In this document: piece after piece, positions 37,187 through 46,121 of the stretch
Numbering within the stretch: position 1 is the first letter of the stretch
Layout of the letters: each line of letters opens with the position of its first letter
Assembly (NCBI GenBank): GCA_009392215.1
Contig: VFGZ01000026.1
Coordinates: forward strand, 1 to 64,000
Reading direction: 5' to 3'
DNA from: SAR202 cluster bacterium
GTDB taxonomy: Bacteria > Chloroflexota > Dehalococcoidia > Lucifugimonadales > Lucifugimonadaceae
DNA length: 64,000 nt
Translations under genes and position numbers: made by a program
The notes under the pieces: generated by a model
What the model saw: only the letters and a program-made list of their open reading frames with translations
Database searches by the model: none
What the model was told of the DNA's origin: nothing

Positions 37187-37723
37187 GTGATGATGGAGGA
37201 ACTTGCGCAAAAGTTCCATACTGTTTCGGGTGCAGGTTGTGTGGTTGTAACCGGTGCTGGGATCAGTGCGATCAGTGCATTGTTTGCTCAGCCTGGCGCC
37301 TCTCGTACGCTACTTGAAGTGCAGGTCCCGTACACTCAAAAAGCACTTGATGAATTTGTTGGGACTCGGGCGGAGCAACACGTCTCTAAATCCGAGGCGA
37401 TTCTGATAGCAGAATCGGCTTTGAGCCGTGCCCGTTATCTTGCCGCTGACAACTTGAAGCAATCTCTTTTTGGTGTCGGTTGTACCGCAGCAATAGCTAC
37501 TGACCGGATCAGAAGGGGTGAAGATCGAGCGCACATTGCTTGGTCTGACGGAAAGCAAACGGGTGGTATGTCTGTATGGTTTGATAAAGAAACTCGGACT
37601 CGAATTGATGAAGAGCAGGTCGTTGCAGCAATGGTCATGAATTCTATTGCCGCTGTTTTGAAAATCGAGGATAGGATGGAAATTAACATTTTCGAGACGG
37701 AGCGGATTGATGAATTCGGTTGA
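37187..37723 (+). CDS. CinA C-terminal (PncC)-like protein
   Basis: 178 residues. VVVTGAGISAISALFAQPG, then VPYTQKALDEFVG and FGVGCTAAIATDR align in order with the CinA C-terminal/PncC blocks (ESCTGG, YSNxAK, GVSGIAGP), although the catalytic Ser-containing ESCTGG is degenerate here (TGAGIS). PncC deamidates nicotinamide mononucleotide to nicotinate mononucleotide. The GTG start has GGAGGA 7 nt upstream. The end overlaps the next gene, a nucleotidyltransferase, by 14 bp. Such an organisation suggests a joint role in pyridine-nucleotide salvage, but the active-site change leaves activity in doubt. Confidence 0.68.
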   Translation: MMMEELAQKFHTVSGAGCVVVTGAGISAISALFAQPGASRTLLEVQVPYTQKALDEFVGTRAEQHVSKSEAILIAESALSRARYLAADNLKQSLFGVGCTAAIATDRIRRGEDRAHIAWSDGKQTGGMSVWFDKETRTRIDEEQVVAAMVMNSIAAVLKIEDRMEINIFETERIDEFG

Positions 37724-38321
37724 CAGGCTTTACGCAGAGGAAATTGCGGGGCTGGTTATAGATGCTGATGGCAATCAGAGCGAATCGCTTCCCAAAAAAC
37801 CACTGGTGCTGGCCGGGTCCTTCAATCCGATTCACCGTGGGCACAAAGATCTATTGTCGGCTGCCATGGCGATGACGGGTGATAATGGATACTACGAGAT
37901 TTCGATAAGGAACGTTGATAAACCGTTACTCCTAAAAACAGAACTCGTTAAAAGATCTGAGCAGGTATTAAAAAATGGTAAATCTTTGATTCTCACAAGT
38001 GCCCCTCGCTTCACAGAAAAATCATCAATTCTGCCTGGCGCTACGTTCGTTATTGGATTCGATACTTGTGTTCGTCTTTTTGATGAAACCTATTATCCTG
38101 ATCATGCTGTCGGCTCAGAAGCAGCAGTGGATAATTCCCTGGATCTGATTGAAGAAAATGGGTGCAAATTTATAGTTGCAGGAAGAATTAACTCCAGAGG
38201 GGAATTCCAAGATCTTAGTGACGTTTCAGTACCACAACGATTTAGAAATATGTTCCGTGAACTGACCGAATCTCAATTCCGGTCGGATCTCTCGTCGACG
38301 GAGATGCGAGAACGCTTTTGA
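37710..38321 (+). CDS. HxGH-motif nucleotidyltransferase (NMNAT/CoaD-like)
   Basis: 203 residues from ATG 37710. LAGSFNPIHRGHKDLL carries the HxGH motif that binds ATP, and SSTEMRERF at the C-terminus matches the ISSTxxR motif of NMN/nicotinate-MN adenylyltransferases. Between them, ATFVIGFDTCVRLF resembles the NadD central strand. It therefore probably adenylylates a mononucleotide or phosphopantetheine-like substrate. It differs from canonical NadD in its ~30-residue N-terminus, and its immediate overlap with a PncC-like gene suggests nicotinamide nucleotide metabolism. Confidence 0.75.
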   Translation: MNSVDRLYAEEIAGLVIDADGNQSESLPKKPLVLAGSFNPIHRGHKDLLSAAMAMTGDNGYYEISIRNVDKPLLLKTELVKRSEQVLKNGKSLILTSAPRFTEKSSILPGATFVIGFDTCVRLFDETYYPDHAVGSEAAVDNSLDLIEENGCKFIVAGRINSRGEFQDLSDVSVPQRFRNMFRELTESQFRSDLSSTEMRERF

Positions 38322-38438
38322 GAGTCGTCGAATTGTTGGTTACGATCTGTGGTATACAGCAATAACGAGGAACGCTGAGTATCTGACAACACGGTCAGAT
38401 ACTGGCTCATGGGTTTATAGAAAGAGATACCAGTTGTT

Positions 38439-39029
38439 ATGGATGAAACTAACTTCAGCAACGATAGAGTTGCAAGTGACTTGCTAGACAGGATGTTTGT
38501 AGAACGTTGGTCTTCAAAAGCGTTTACCGATGACCAATTGTCTGAGCAACAGATTGCGGTTTTATTTGAAGCTGCTCACTGGGCCCCCTCATCAAGTAAT
38601 AGGCAGCCATGGCTTTTCGTCTACGCTACAGAGGGGCTGGATCGGGCTCGTTTTAACTCTGTTCTGAATGAAGGAAATGCGTTGTGGGCTACCAAGGCTG
38701 CAATGCTTGTTCTGGTATTTGCTCGTGTGGTTGATGAAGAAGGTAACGATATCCGTACCGCACATTTTGATACCGGAGCGGCTTGGATGTCATTGGCGCT
38801 GCAGGCTAATCGCATGGGTCTTAACACACGAGCGATGGGCGGTATTGATCTGGATGCGGCGTATACCGTTGCGGGGGTTCCCCCTGAGGAATTTCAAACG
38901 ATATGTGCGATCGCGGTCGGGCTGCCAGGTACATTAGACGACATTGATCCTAATATTGCAAAAGGCAACATTGCCAACGATCGGAATCCAATCACTGAAA
39001 TTGCGTTTTATGGCAGTTATCTGAAATAG
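38439..39029 (+). CDS. Nitroreductase-family flavoprotein
   Basis: 196 residues with the nitroreductase fold: RWSSKAFTDDQLSEQQ at the N-terminus, AAHWAPSSSNRQPWLFVYA (FMN-binding Arg/Ser/Asn block), and AVGLPG near the C-terminus with YGSYLK at the end. These dimeric FMN enzymes use NAD(P)H to reduce nitro groups, quinones or enones, or dehalogenate. It lies 117 bp after the nucleotidyltransferase on the same strand. Substrate is not readable. Confidence 0.88.
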   Translation: MDETNFSNDRVASDLLDRMFVERWSSKAFTDDQLSEQQIAVLFEAAHWAPSSSNRQPWLFVYATEGLDRARFNSVLNEGNALWATKAAMLVLVFARVVDEEGNDIRTAHFDTGAAWMSLALQANRMGLNTRAMGGIDLDAAYTVAGVPPEEFQTICAIAVGLPGTLDDIDPNIAKGNIANDRNPITEIAFYGSYLK

Positions 39030-39209
39030 TTGAAGTTTAAATTGGGAGCTTCGTATCGGGATTGTGACTCTCATAATTGGTTTGTCTTAATCCAAGTTTT
39101 TCTTGTAACTGGACAGATAGGCCGCCATCGGTTGCGTGCGTGTGACCATTCATGAACCCAGTAGACATGCTGATGGACTGCGACGTCATTAGATGTGGAA
39201 CTTTAACTA

Positions 39210-40301
39210 ATGTCAAATATTCCGATAAATAAGGAAGATATTTCGGTCAGGTGGCTGACTGATCGTTTATCCAATTTTGGCTACTGCAGTATTGATAAAC
39301 TTCAGATTGAGGTTATGACCGGCCATAATCCACATCTTTCACAATTATTTCGAATTCGAATTGAATACCTTGAACGGACAACTGATCATCCGGATGTAGT
39401 CGTATTAAAAATTCCGCCTGAAAATGACAATATACGGCTACGGGAAGCTGCGCTCGGACCATACGATAGCGAGGCTGGCTGTTATCGATTACTGAAAGAG
39501 TTCCAAGGCTTTAATTTGCCTAGAGTGTACTCGTTGACCCAAGATAGCGAAGAATCTACTGCGTGCTTTATATTCGAAGATATAGGTGCTATTTCAAAAG
39601 GTTGTAGATACCCGGGATTGGGATGTCCAGAGATCCTGCAGGTATTGGAATTCATTGCCGCTTATCAATCCAGATTTTGGCTTGACGAATCCCTATCTCA
39701 TTATGATTGGATTCGCGACTCCACTTGGTCGTATCTTTTCAATCAAAATCCGATGAAATCAATTTTAGGCTGGCAGGCCATTAGTCAGGACCATCAAATT
39801 GAAAAAACTGAAGGATTAATTGTCGCCGGAGAATTTCTTAGTTCACGATTGATAGAACTGATGGAAGTCATGAATGACCGACCTAATACACTAACCCATA
39901 ATGACCTACATCATGGCAATATATTGCTTCGTAAATCACACGGTTTATTTCAGCCAGTGCTAATAGATTGGCAGTTGGCCGCTTATGCTGGAGGAACGAA
40001 CGACTTAGCAAAATTCTTGATGACATCAGTGCCGTTTTATGTTCTTCTCCAGCGAGAGAAAAACCTTGTTAGATACTTTGTTGATTGTCTCCAGGGCAAT
40101 GGGATAACCGACTATTCTTTTGATGAGTGCTGGAGAGATTATCGACGAGCTCAAGTTATGGTGCTTGCTAACTACGCTATTAGCGGTGTTCGTCGATCGC
40201 CGAATGGCAAATTGGGGATATCCAAGGGGGATTCGACAACAGCGGTCATTAGAGCGTTTGAAATCGCTGATCCTCAGGAATTGGTTGAAATTCTCCCTTA
40301 G
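39210..40301 (+). CDS. Aminoglycoside phosphotransferase / ecdysteroid kinase-like small-molecule kinase
   Basis: 363 residues with the protein-kinase-like fold. VVLKIPP supplies the ATP-contacting Lys; LTHNDLHHGNILL is the catalytic loop (HxDxxxxN) with Asp as base; LIDWQLAAYAGGTNDLAKFL is the DFG-equivalent metal site and activation segment. Bacterial homologues phosphorylate small alcohols or drugs, and the EcKinase-like branch acts on steroids or choline-like molecules. It is a single gene, convergent with the FIST gene 9 bp away. Antibiotic resistance should not be inferred. Confidence 0.8.
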   Translation: MSNIPINKEDISVRWLTDRLSNFGYCSIDKLQIEVMTGHNPHLSQLFRIRIEYLERTTDHPDVVVLKIPPENDNIRLREAALGPYDSEAGCYRLLKEFQGFNLPRVYSLTQDSEESTACFIFEDIGAISKGCRYPGLGCPEILQVLEFIAAYQSRFWLDESLSHYDWIRDSTWSYLFNQNPMKSILGWQAISQDHQIEKTEGLIVAGEFLSSRLIELMEVMNDRPNTLTHNDLHHGNILLRKSHGLFQPVLIDWQLAAYAGGTNDLAKFLMTSVPFYVLLQREKNLVRYFVDCLQGNGITDYSFDECWRDYRRAQVMVLANYAISGVRRSPNGKLGISKGDSTTAVIRAFEIADPQELVEILP

Positions 40302-40310
40302 AAAATCAGA

Positions 40311-41507
40311 TCAATTTTCAACTTTTGATATTTGTTTAAACAGCGCGAAACTAGCTGAGTATCCGTGTAAAAATGTTTGATCGCCAATTGGCCCGATCTC
40401 TCCGTTTGAGAAGAAGCCTGCGATAGGGATGTCAGCCACCATGTCAGTAAACATTTTAGTGTCGTGATCTGGTGAACCGTACAAATATTGGCCTCGTCCG
40501 AGGCAACTGAACAACAGGGCAGATGCCGGGATGTCGCCTTCTAGGTTGCCTATGTATTCCTCTAGCATCATTCGTAGATCTTCATCGGCTGCTTGGGCAT
40601 CGCGAACGAAAAACTGTACAACTTGTCCTTCCTGTACAAGCTCTCCAACAGCAAGTGTGCCATCTTCTTCATCAGCGCCTAGTACATTTCTGATCAAAAA
40701 TTCACCTTGGCTTTGATCCTGAGCGAGGCGGTCCATGATGATTCCAATTTGCAAGGAACGGCGAATCAAACGTTTTTCGCGTGTCTCTGCGGCTTCAAAT
40801 AAATCTCGCAGAATCTCGAGTGGCGTTTGATCTCCTAACTTGGAAATGACGTTGAGGTCTGATTCAGTTACTACAACAGGTTCGCCTATTGGACGACAGC
40901 CTTGAGCTACTATGGTCTCTACCGCTAAGTCACCGGTAAATGCCACACCGACCGCACCTGAACGTGCGGGTTTGTTATTAAAGAAAAGGGCGTTAGCCCC
41001 TGGTTGCCCGCCTCCGCTGGCAAGCCCGCCGATTTTCACCGCTTCGGGATATGCGAAATCTAATCCGGATAGCAGATGGTCACTACGTATGGTGAAAGGA
41101 TCCGGTAACAGCATTATTGCGGGACAGTTCTCTGCTTGAATTCCTAATAGTGTTTGCCATTCTTCTGGACCTGCGTCTTGATTAGGTAACTCGTCTTGAT
41201 TGAGATGGAACGGGGTTAATTCAACATGCGGCAATGTAGCTGCAGAAATGGCGATACCTGGCCTACGTTCGACTTCTTGGCCTCCGCCGATGACTCCTGC
41301 GGCGGAACACCCGATGAGGACCTTGGCCCTGAGAGATTTGGTTAAAAGGTCGGGCGCTGCTAAATAAGACGGTATATGGTGGGCGGAAATGAATACCACT
41401 GCTAGGTCGGGGGATTGACCGTTTAGATTGCCCAGTATTTGATTCGTTACCTGAGTCACAGCCTCGGTGAAAGAGGGTGAGTCAGAAACGGCGGAACTCC
41501 AATGCAA
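40311..41507 (-). CDS. FIST-domain (FIST_N + FIST_C) sensory protein
   Basis: 398 residues. The N-terminal half (AVVFISAHHIPSYLAAP, then VLIGCSAAGVIGGGQEVERRPG) matches FIST_N and the C-terminal half (ALLFSCLGRGQYLYGSPDHD and PIAGFFSNGEIGPIGDQTFLHGY) matches FIST_C. FIST domains bind small ligands such as amino acids and usually sit in signal-transduction proteins; here the protein has no HAMP, kinase, GGDEF or other output domain. TTG at 41507 is supported by GGAG 9 nt upstream. Role unknown; it may sense a ligand and act via a partner. Confidence 0.85.
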   Translation of the reverse strand: MHWSSAVSDSPSFTEAVTQVTNQILGNLNGQSPDLAVVFISAHHIPSYLAAPDLLTKSLRAKVLIGCSAAGVIGGGQEVERRPGIAISAATLPHVELTPFHLNQDELPNQDAGPEEWQTLLGIQAENCPAIMLLPDPFTIRSDHLLSGLDFAYPEAVKIGGLASGGGQPGANALFFNNKPARSGAVGVAFTGDLAVETIVAQGCRPIGEPVVVTESDLNVISKLGDQTPLEILRDLFEAAETREKRLIRRSLQIGIIMDRLAQDQSQGEFLIRNVLGADEEDGTLAVGELVQEGQVVQFFVRDAQAADEDLRMMLEEYIGNLEGDIPASALLFSCLGRGQYLYGSPDHDTKMFTDMVADIPIAGFFSNGEIGPIGDQTFLHGYSASFALFKQISKVEN

Positions 41508-41613
41508 GTTTTATTTCTCCCGTCCTGCTCGAAGCGAGTTGCTCCTGCAGAAAAAACCTGTCGCTATGTGAATTGTCCTGTTCTGCTCGGTTACAACTCA
41601 GAGTTGGATTGCC

Positions 41614-42921
41614 CTATAGAGTCGGTAAAACGGTAGCAGCGGCAGCGATAGTCTGGTCTAGATCTTCGTATGTATGCGCTGAAGAAAGATGGGTTCGACC
41701 ATTCGCAGATAGTCGAATGCCTTGCTTCAGCATTTCCTTGGCGAATTGCTGGTACTTCTCATCATCGCAATTTCTAGCATGGTCTCGCCAATTAGTTATT
41801 TCTTGTCTAGTGGTGAACGATATCGCGAAAACAGATCCGACGCCTTGTACATGTAAGTCCGACTCTAGCGATTTTGATATATCGCGTAGTCCTTCCATCA
41901 GATACAGGCCTTTTTCATTGAGATCTTTGTAAAAGTCGGGACCGCGTTCTTGAATATGCTTGAGCGACGCGTAGGTTGCTGCGATTGACATTACGTTCGA
42001 ATTGAAACTGCCCCCGTGGTACACAGTCCCATCTCCTATGTAGTTCATAATGTCCCGGCGTCCGACAATCATGGAGATCGGGAAACCGCCAGCCATAGAT
42101 TTAGCGTAGGTTGCTATATCAGGAGTAATCCCTAACATTTCTTGGGCTCCACCTGCTGCGACACGGAACCCGGTAATTACTTCATCGAATGCCAGAAGTG
42201 CACCATTTTCACGCGCGATGCGTTGTAAGCCTTCCATGTAGCCCTCTTTGGGCATAATGCAGTTTGTGTTGGCGAGGATGGGTTCAGTGATCACCCCGGC
42301 GATTTCAGCCGGGTGGTTGGCAAAAGCCTTTTCAAGTTTTTCAAGGTCATTCCATTGACATATCACAAGACCCTCAGCCGTTGATGGGTTCATCCCTTCG
42401 GATTCACCTACCGGTACAGGAGCATCCTCCGGTCCTGCCTGGTCAAGAGGAGGATGAACACTCCAGTTCACTGAATCCATCCAGCCGTGATAGTGCCCCT
42501 CGAATTTCAAAATCTTCGGTCGGTTGGTGAATGCTCGCATGGTGCGAAATAGCAGTTGATCTATCTCTGTCCCCGAAGACGCAAATCGGACTGTAGCATC
42601 TTCCATTGGGATCATTTCTAAAACCATTTCCGCAACTTCTAATTCTCTCTCAAATTGTCCGGCAAATATGTAGCCTTTTTGCATATCTTCATTGACCTGT
42701 TCGTTTATGAAATCAGGTGAATGACCGAATAGGTTTGGACCCATGCCCTGGATGTAATCGATATATTCGTTCCCGTCGGCGTCCCACATACGTGAACCAG
42801 CTGCATGTGTAAAAAAAAGTGGAACATCTGCAGGCTCTAAAACCCGTATTTGGCTGGATACGCCACCTGCTACAAGATTTGTTGCTTTATCAAATAAAAC
42901 CCTAGATCGGTTATGATTCAT
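41614..42921 (-). CDS. Class III aminotransferase, glutamate-1-semialdehyde aminomutase-like
   Basis: 435 residues. RFASSGTEIDQLLFRTMRAF is the PLP-phosphate block, LLAFDEVITGFRVAAGGAQ the Asp site, and YAKSMAGGFPISMIVGRRD the Schiff-base Lys. The closest known match is HemL-like proteins and beta-amino-acid or omega-amino acid transaminases of that clade. The true HemL makes 5-aminolevulinate from glutamate-1-semialdehyde; no other heme gene is near, so this may be a paralogue acting on another amino or semialdehyde substrate. It follows the HAD gene by 153 bp in the same direction. Confidence 0.83.
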   Translation of the reverse strand: MNHNRSRVLFDKATNLVAGGVSSQIRVLEPADVPLFFTHAAGSRMWDADGNEYIDYIQGMGPNLFGHSPDFINEQVNEDMQKGYIFAGQFERELEVAEMVLEMIPMEDATVRFASSGTEIDQLLFRTMRAFTNRPKILKFEGHYHGWMDSVNWSVHPPLDQAGPEDAPVPVGESEGMNPSTAEGLVICQWNDLEKLEKAFANHPAEIAGVITEPILANTNCIMPKEGYMEGLQRIARENGALLAFDEVITGFRVAAGGAQEMLGITPDIATYAKSMAGGFPISMIVGRRDIMNYIGDGTVYHGGSFNSNVMSIAATYASLKHIQERGPDFYKDLNEKGLYLMEGLRDISKSLESDLHVQGVGSVFAISFTTRQEITNWRDHARNCDDEKYQQFAKEMLKQGIRLSANGRTHLSSAHTYEDLDQTIAAAATVLPTL

Positions 42922-43074
42922 AAAGGCTGGTCTTTCGTTGAGTATGGGGTGAGGGAATCAGTCAAGTCCCATGAATTGTAGCGCCCGTCGAACTCTAATT
43001 CCTTAGCTATAGCTTACTTACTTAATGGTTAAGTTTTGATCAGTTAGCTTTCCTTCATCTAACAGAGATGGTGG

Positions 43075-43815
43075 TTACTCAAGATAGTTGTTATTAGACG
43101 TTTTGGGAGGGTGGGCTATGAATTGTCGAATAACTTGTTCTAATTCTCTGGGATCACGAACGTCCGCATCAGGCCGTTCGTACCCTGAACGGGCCTGCTG
43201 GTTTGCATGACGGCCGGAGATTAGCCTTATAGCAATCATCCCAAGAGTTTTGGCTGGCACAATATCATTGTCAATTCGGTCTCCCACCATGATTGCTTCT
43301 TTGGGATTTACTCCTAGACCTTTACAAGACTCAAGTAGTAGACGAGGGTCAGGCTTTCGTAAACCTGTTAAACCAGATACTTCCTTATATTTGAAATACT
43401 GCAGAATGCCCAGATCTTCCATTATTTCAAGAGACCCTGCTGGCTGGTTTGCGGCTAGTCCTAAAAGAAAATTTTCATTCCAAAGTTTTTCTATAAGTTC
43501 CAACATGCCCTCCCTCAGTTCGAACCCCCCGCGAGCATCATTGCGATGATCCACTGTTTGTAGCAATTCCGATTCCACTGCACTGACCAGTTTGTGAGAG
43601 CCTTTAGAAATTCTCCAGATAATTGCTTGGTACGGGTTTGGGGCAAATGCTTCTATCGCCCAACGGTTTGCATCAGCGTACTCATCAACGGAAATATCAA
43701 TTCCATGCTTGTGGAATGATGACATGATCTGATCATCGATCATGTCATCCATGATCACACATGTATCTAGCGGGCCGCCGACGTCAAACAGGATGGCTTT
43801 GATGGATGGTCTCAT
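43075..43815 (-). CDS. HAD-superfamily hydrolase-like protein lacking the second Asp
   Basis: 246 residues. AILFDVGGPLD begins at residue 7; Asp-11 is the HAD nucleophile, but the usual acid/base at +2 is Gly-13. Later motifs are ANQPAGSLEIMED, RKPDPRLLLESC (Lys) and AIMVGDRIDNDIVPAK (metal Asp pair). Loss of the +2 Asp is known in some HAD subgroups and usually weakens phosphatase activity, allowing phosphonatase, dehalogenase-like or non-catalytic roles. It starts 13 bp after the acetamidase stop, so they are probably cotranscribed. Confidence 0.8.
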   Translation of the reverse strand: MRPSIKAILFDVGGPLDTCVIMDDMIDDQIMSSFHKHGIDISVDEYADANRWAIEAFAPNPYQAIIWRISKGSHKLVSAVESELLQTVDHRNDARGGFELREGMLELIEKLWNENFLLGLAANQPAGSLEIMEDLGILQYFKYKEVSGLTGLRKPDPRLLLESCKGLGVNPKEAIMVGDRIDNDIVPAKTLGMIAIRLISGRHANQQARSGYERPDADVRDPRELEQVIRQFIAHPPKTSNNNYLE

Positions 43816-43828
43816 AAGTATCTCAGCG

Positions 43829-44752
43829 TTAGATCAAATACTTTTTATCTACTTTTGCGATATAGGTATAACTTGGATTTACGAACTGGGTTACCCTGGC
43901 TTCCAGACACTGTGATAAAAACATGTAAGCTTCGCCCCTGCTCATTTCGTAGCTTGCTTCCAGCCATAAGATCATTTCTGACAAGGCGATTCTGAAAGCG
44001 TCTTCTGCGGGTTTTTCACACGCTGTTGTCATTATGTATTGGTCATTTTCAATCCGAGGCCAGGTCATTTCGGTTGGCGTCTCACTCACTTCTACTTTGA
44101 TAGTGGCTGTGCCACCGGTTTCGATCCCGCCACCGCCGCATATTTCACCGTCTCCTTGTCTGGCGTGCATATCTCCGATGTGCAACAGTGCTCCTTCATG
44201 GTGAATGGGAATACTGATCCGAGCACCCGTTGTGACTTCTTGAATGTCAAAATTTCCTCCCCATTCCCCAGCCCAACCGTTATGTCGGGCTTCACGGCTT
44301 GGTGCAACCCCCACAACGCCGAGCATAGGTTCGACGGGAAAACGAAGTTTGTTATTCCATATGATTTCGTTGTTTTCAATGCGACATACTCTGAATTGAG
44401 GACCTATGTTTGAGACCCCGAGATAGCCGGGCATTGCACCGGTTGAACCCCCATATCGAGTCCAGCCGACAGGATGCACCTTTATATCTTTAATATGTAC
44501 AGTTAGTAGATCACCCGGCTTGGCGCCCTCGACGTATATACAACCAGATGAAGCATTCCCCTTATCTAAAGGTTGATTATCGGAGCGGTATTGGTTATAC
44601 AGGGTACGAATATCTTCAGGCACTAGATTTGCATCTGGACCGCGGTTCATTTGTGTTTCCACTTGGAACCATTCACCTGGCCGAACTTTCATTGTCACAG
44701 CGTTACTTGAGGAGTGTTCGTAATAAAGGGTATGTGTGGTGGCTTTCTTCAT
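43829..44752 (-). CDS. Acetamidase/formamidase-family amidohydrolase
   Basis: 307 residues from ATG 44752, which has a strong GGAG 5 nt upstream; a TTG at 44785 opens the frame earlier but lacks this. The start of the FmdA/AmdA domain (KPGDLLTVHIKDIK), the HIGDMHARQGDGEICGGGGI block with metal-binding His/Asp, and AEDAFRIALSEMILWL are seen. These Zn enzymes hydrolyse formamide, acetamide or short amides. They release ammonia plus a carboxylate. The HAD gene follows by 13 bp in the same direction. Confidence 0.88.
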   Translation of the reverse strand: MKKATTHTLYYEHSSSNAVTMKVRPGEWFQVETQMNRGPDANLVPEDIRTLYNQYRSDNQPLDKGNASSGCIYVEGAKPGDLLTVHIKDIKVHPVGWTRYGGSTGAMPGYLGVSNIGPQFRVCRIENNEIIWNNKLRFPVEPMLGVVGVAPSREARHNGWAGEWGGNFDIQEVTTGARISIPIHHEGALLHIGDMHARQGDGEICGGGGIETGGTATIKVEVSETPTEMTWPRIENDQYIMTTACEKPAEDAFRIALSEMILWLEASYEMSRGEAYMFLSQCLEARVTQFVNPSYTYIAKVDKKYLI

Positions 44753-45031
44753 TTCATCTCCTTTATGTGAGCAAGACACGGGCAAACACCTGTGTGTTTA
44801 ACGATTGGATGGATTATCGCAGGTATGTACTTCATACTCTTTCCGATTGATATGCTGTTTACCATCACTTCTATGGTGGTTGCACTTGCTGCTGTTCCGT
44901 GTGATCAATTCGAATTTCAACAGATACCATGAGCGGCAGAAAAATATCTAGAGTGGAGCGCGGTTATCGATTTTGAAAGATGTGCTGGCTCGTTTGAAAA
45001 TATCGGGTCTGTAATAAGGCATATATCAGTT

Positions 45032-45793
45032 GTGTCTTCAACGATGGATTTGGCTTGGGAAATGGCTCGAGATGATGCTCCAGACGGGACTGTGATCATT
45101 GCTGACGAGCAGTCGGCTGGGCGTGGTCGCTACGAACGTTCATGGATTTCAGCAGGGGCTGAAGATATCTTATGTTCGATTGTGCTCAAGCCGCGGTTAT
45201 CGCTGGTGCCCGAATTACTGATGCTAGCGGCCCTGGGGTGTGTTGACGTCGCTGAAAATTATGGACTCACAACTGGAATTAAGTGGCCCAATGATGTGCA
45301 AATCAATGGTAGAAAACTTGCTGGGGTTATAGCTGAGTCCATAACCGGGCTAGGATCGCCTGACGACACTGACGACTCTTCAGTCTGCATCAGTGGTTCT
45401 GAGTCTACAGGGGTTATTGCTGTCATTGGTATCGGATTGAATGTGAACCTCAATCCGATGGATCATACCGAAATCAGTGGTGGATCTACGAGCTTGCGTG
45501 TTGAACTGCATCGGACTGTGGACCGTGCTGAAGTTTTTGGCATATTAATAGATTCGATTGATAGGCATTACTCCTATCTTTTGTCGGGCGGGACTGTGTT
45601 GCCGGCTTGGCGTGAGAGATTGACCACATTAGGTCGAGAAGTGACTGTAGTCCATGGTAGCCCCGGGTGTTCGGCAGTATTGAATGGGCTGGCAGTGGAT
45701 GTTGATTCAGCTGGCAGACTGATAGTCCGAGACCCAAATCACAGGGATTGGCCGGTATCTTCCGGTGAAGTTACGATCCGTGAAATAAAATGA
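45032..45793 (+). CDS. birA: Biotin--[acetyl-CoA-carboxylase] ligase (BirA), 5' end uncertain
   Basis: At least 253 residues of catalytic BirA without the DNA-binding domain. QSAGRGRYERSW is the biotin/ATP loop, TGIKWPNDVQINGRKLAGVI the catalytic strand pair, and IGIGLNVNLNP follows. It attaches biotin to carboxylase carrier proteins. The odd feature is the start: GTG 45032 encodes only one residue before the SSTMDLA motif, whereas other short ligases have about ten residues of core strand before it. The same frame stays open upstream to 44933 and encodes IGSVIRHIS, which looks like that strand, but has no ATG, GTG or TTG. A +1/-1 shift in TTTT at 44971-44974 would join it to ATG 44929. See findings. 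Confidence 0.82.
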   Translation: MSSTMDLAWEMARDDAPDGTVIIADEQSAGRGRYERSWISAGAEDILCSIVLKPRLSLVPELLMLAALGCVDVAENYGLTTGIKWPNDVQINGRKLAGVIAESITGLGSPDDTDDSSVCISGSESTGVIAVIGIGLNVNLNPMDHTEISGGSTSLRVELHRTVDRAEVFGILIDSIDRHYSYLLSGGTVLPAWRERLTTLGREVTVVHGSPGCSAVLNGLAVDVDSAGRLIVRDPNHRDWPVSSGEVTIREIK

Positions 45794-45857
45794 TTTGTGG
45801 TGAGCTTCGACGCAATGAGGCCTTAAAGTTCGAAGTTTCAGTGTTGCCGTAACCGTG

Positions 45858-46121
45858 TCAGAAATCGGCTGTATCTCCAGTGAGTTGGCGAGAGATCCAA
45901 AATAAGATCAGTATCACTATCATAGGACTGATGTCTATCATTCCAATCCGAGGGATGAAACGTGAAGCAGGAACCATTATTGGGTCGGTTATCTGATACA
46001 ACAATTGAACGATTGGGTGGCGTCGGGCATCGGGAAACCAAGAAGTTAATGCTCGGGCGATGATTAGGTATCCATAAATTCTGAGTAACCAGCCGATATA
46101 TGCAAGTAGTTCATTACTCAC
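45858..46121 (-). CDS. YggT-family membrane protein
   Basis: 87 residues with two hydrophobic stretches flanking ALTSWFPDARRHPIVQLLYQ and ITDPIMVPASRFIP, the YggT signature. Such proteins are small inner-membrane proteins of unclear role, and are often encoded beside proC, as here; the start overlaps proC's stop by 4 bp (ATGA). Osmotic-stress or cell-division links have been suggested for homologues. Confidence 0.9.
   Translation of the reverse strand: MSNELLAYIGWLLRIYGYLIIARALTSWFPDARRHPIVQLLYQITDPIMVPASRFIPRIGMIDISPMIVILILFWISRQLTGDTADF

Noticed and set aside
39210-40301. Reading the APH/EcKinase-like protein as an aminoglycoside resistance gene
   Set aside because: The family includes many housekeeping kinases and the match is to the kinase core only.
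41614-42921. Calling the class III aminotransferase hemL
   Set aside because: The core is close to HemL, but no heme genes are near and the clade contains several other functions.
7623-44752. The accessory region as a genomic island or phage
   Set aside because: No integrase, transposase, repeats at tRNA ends or att sites; base use seems even with the core half.
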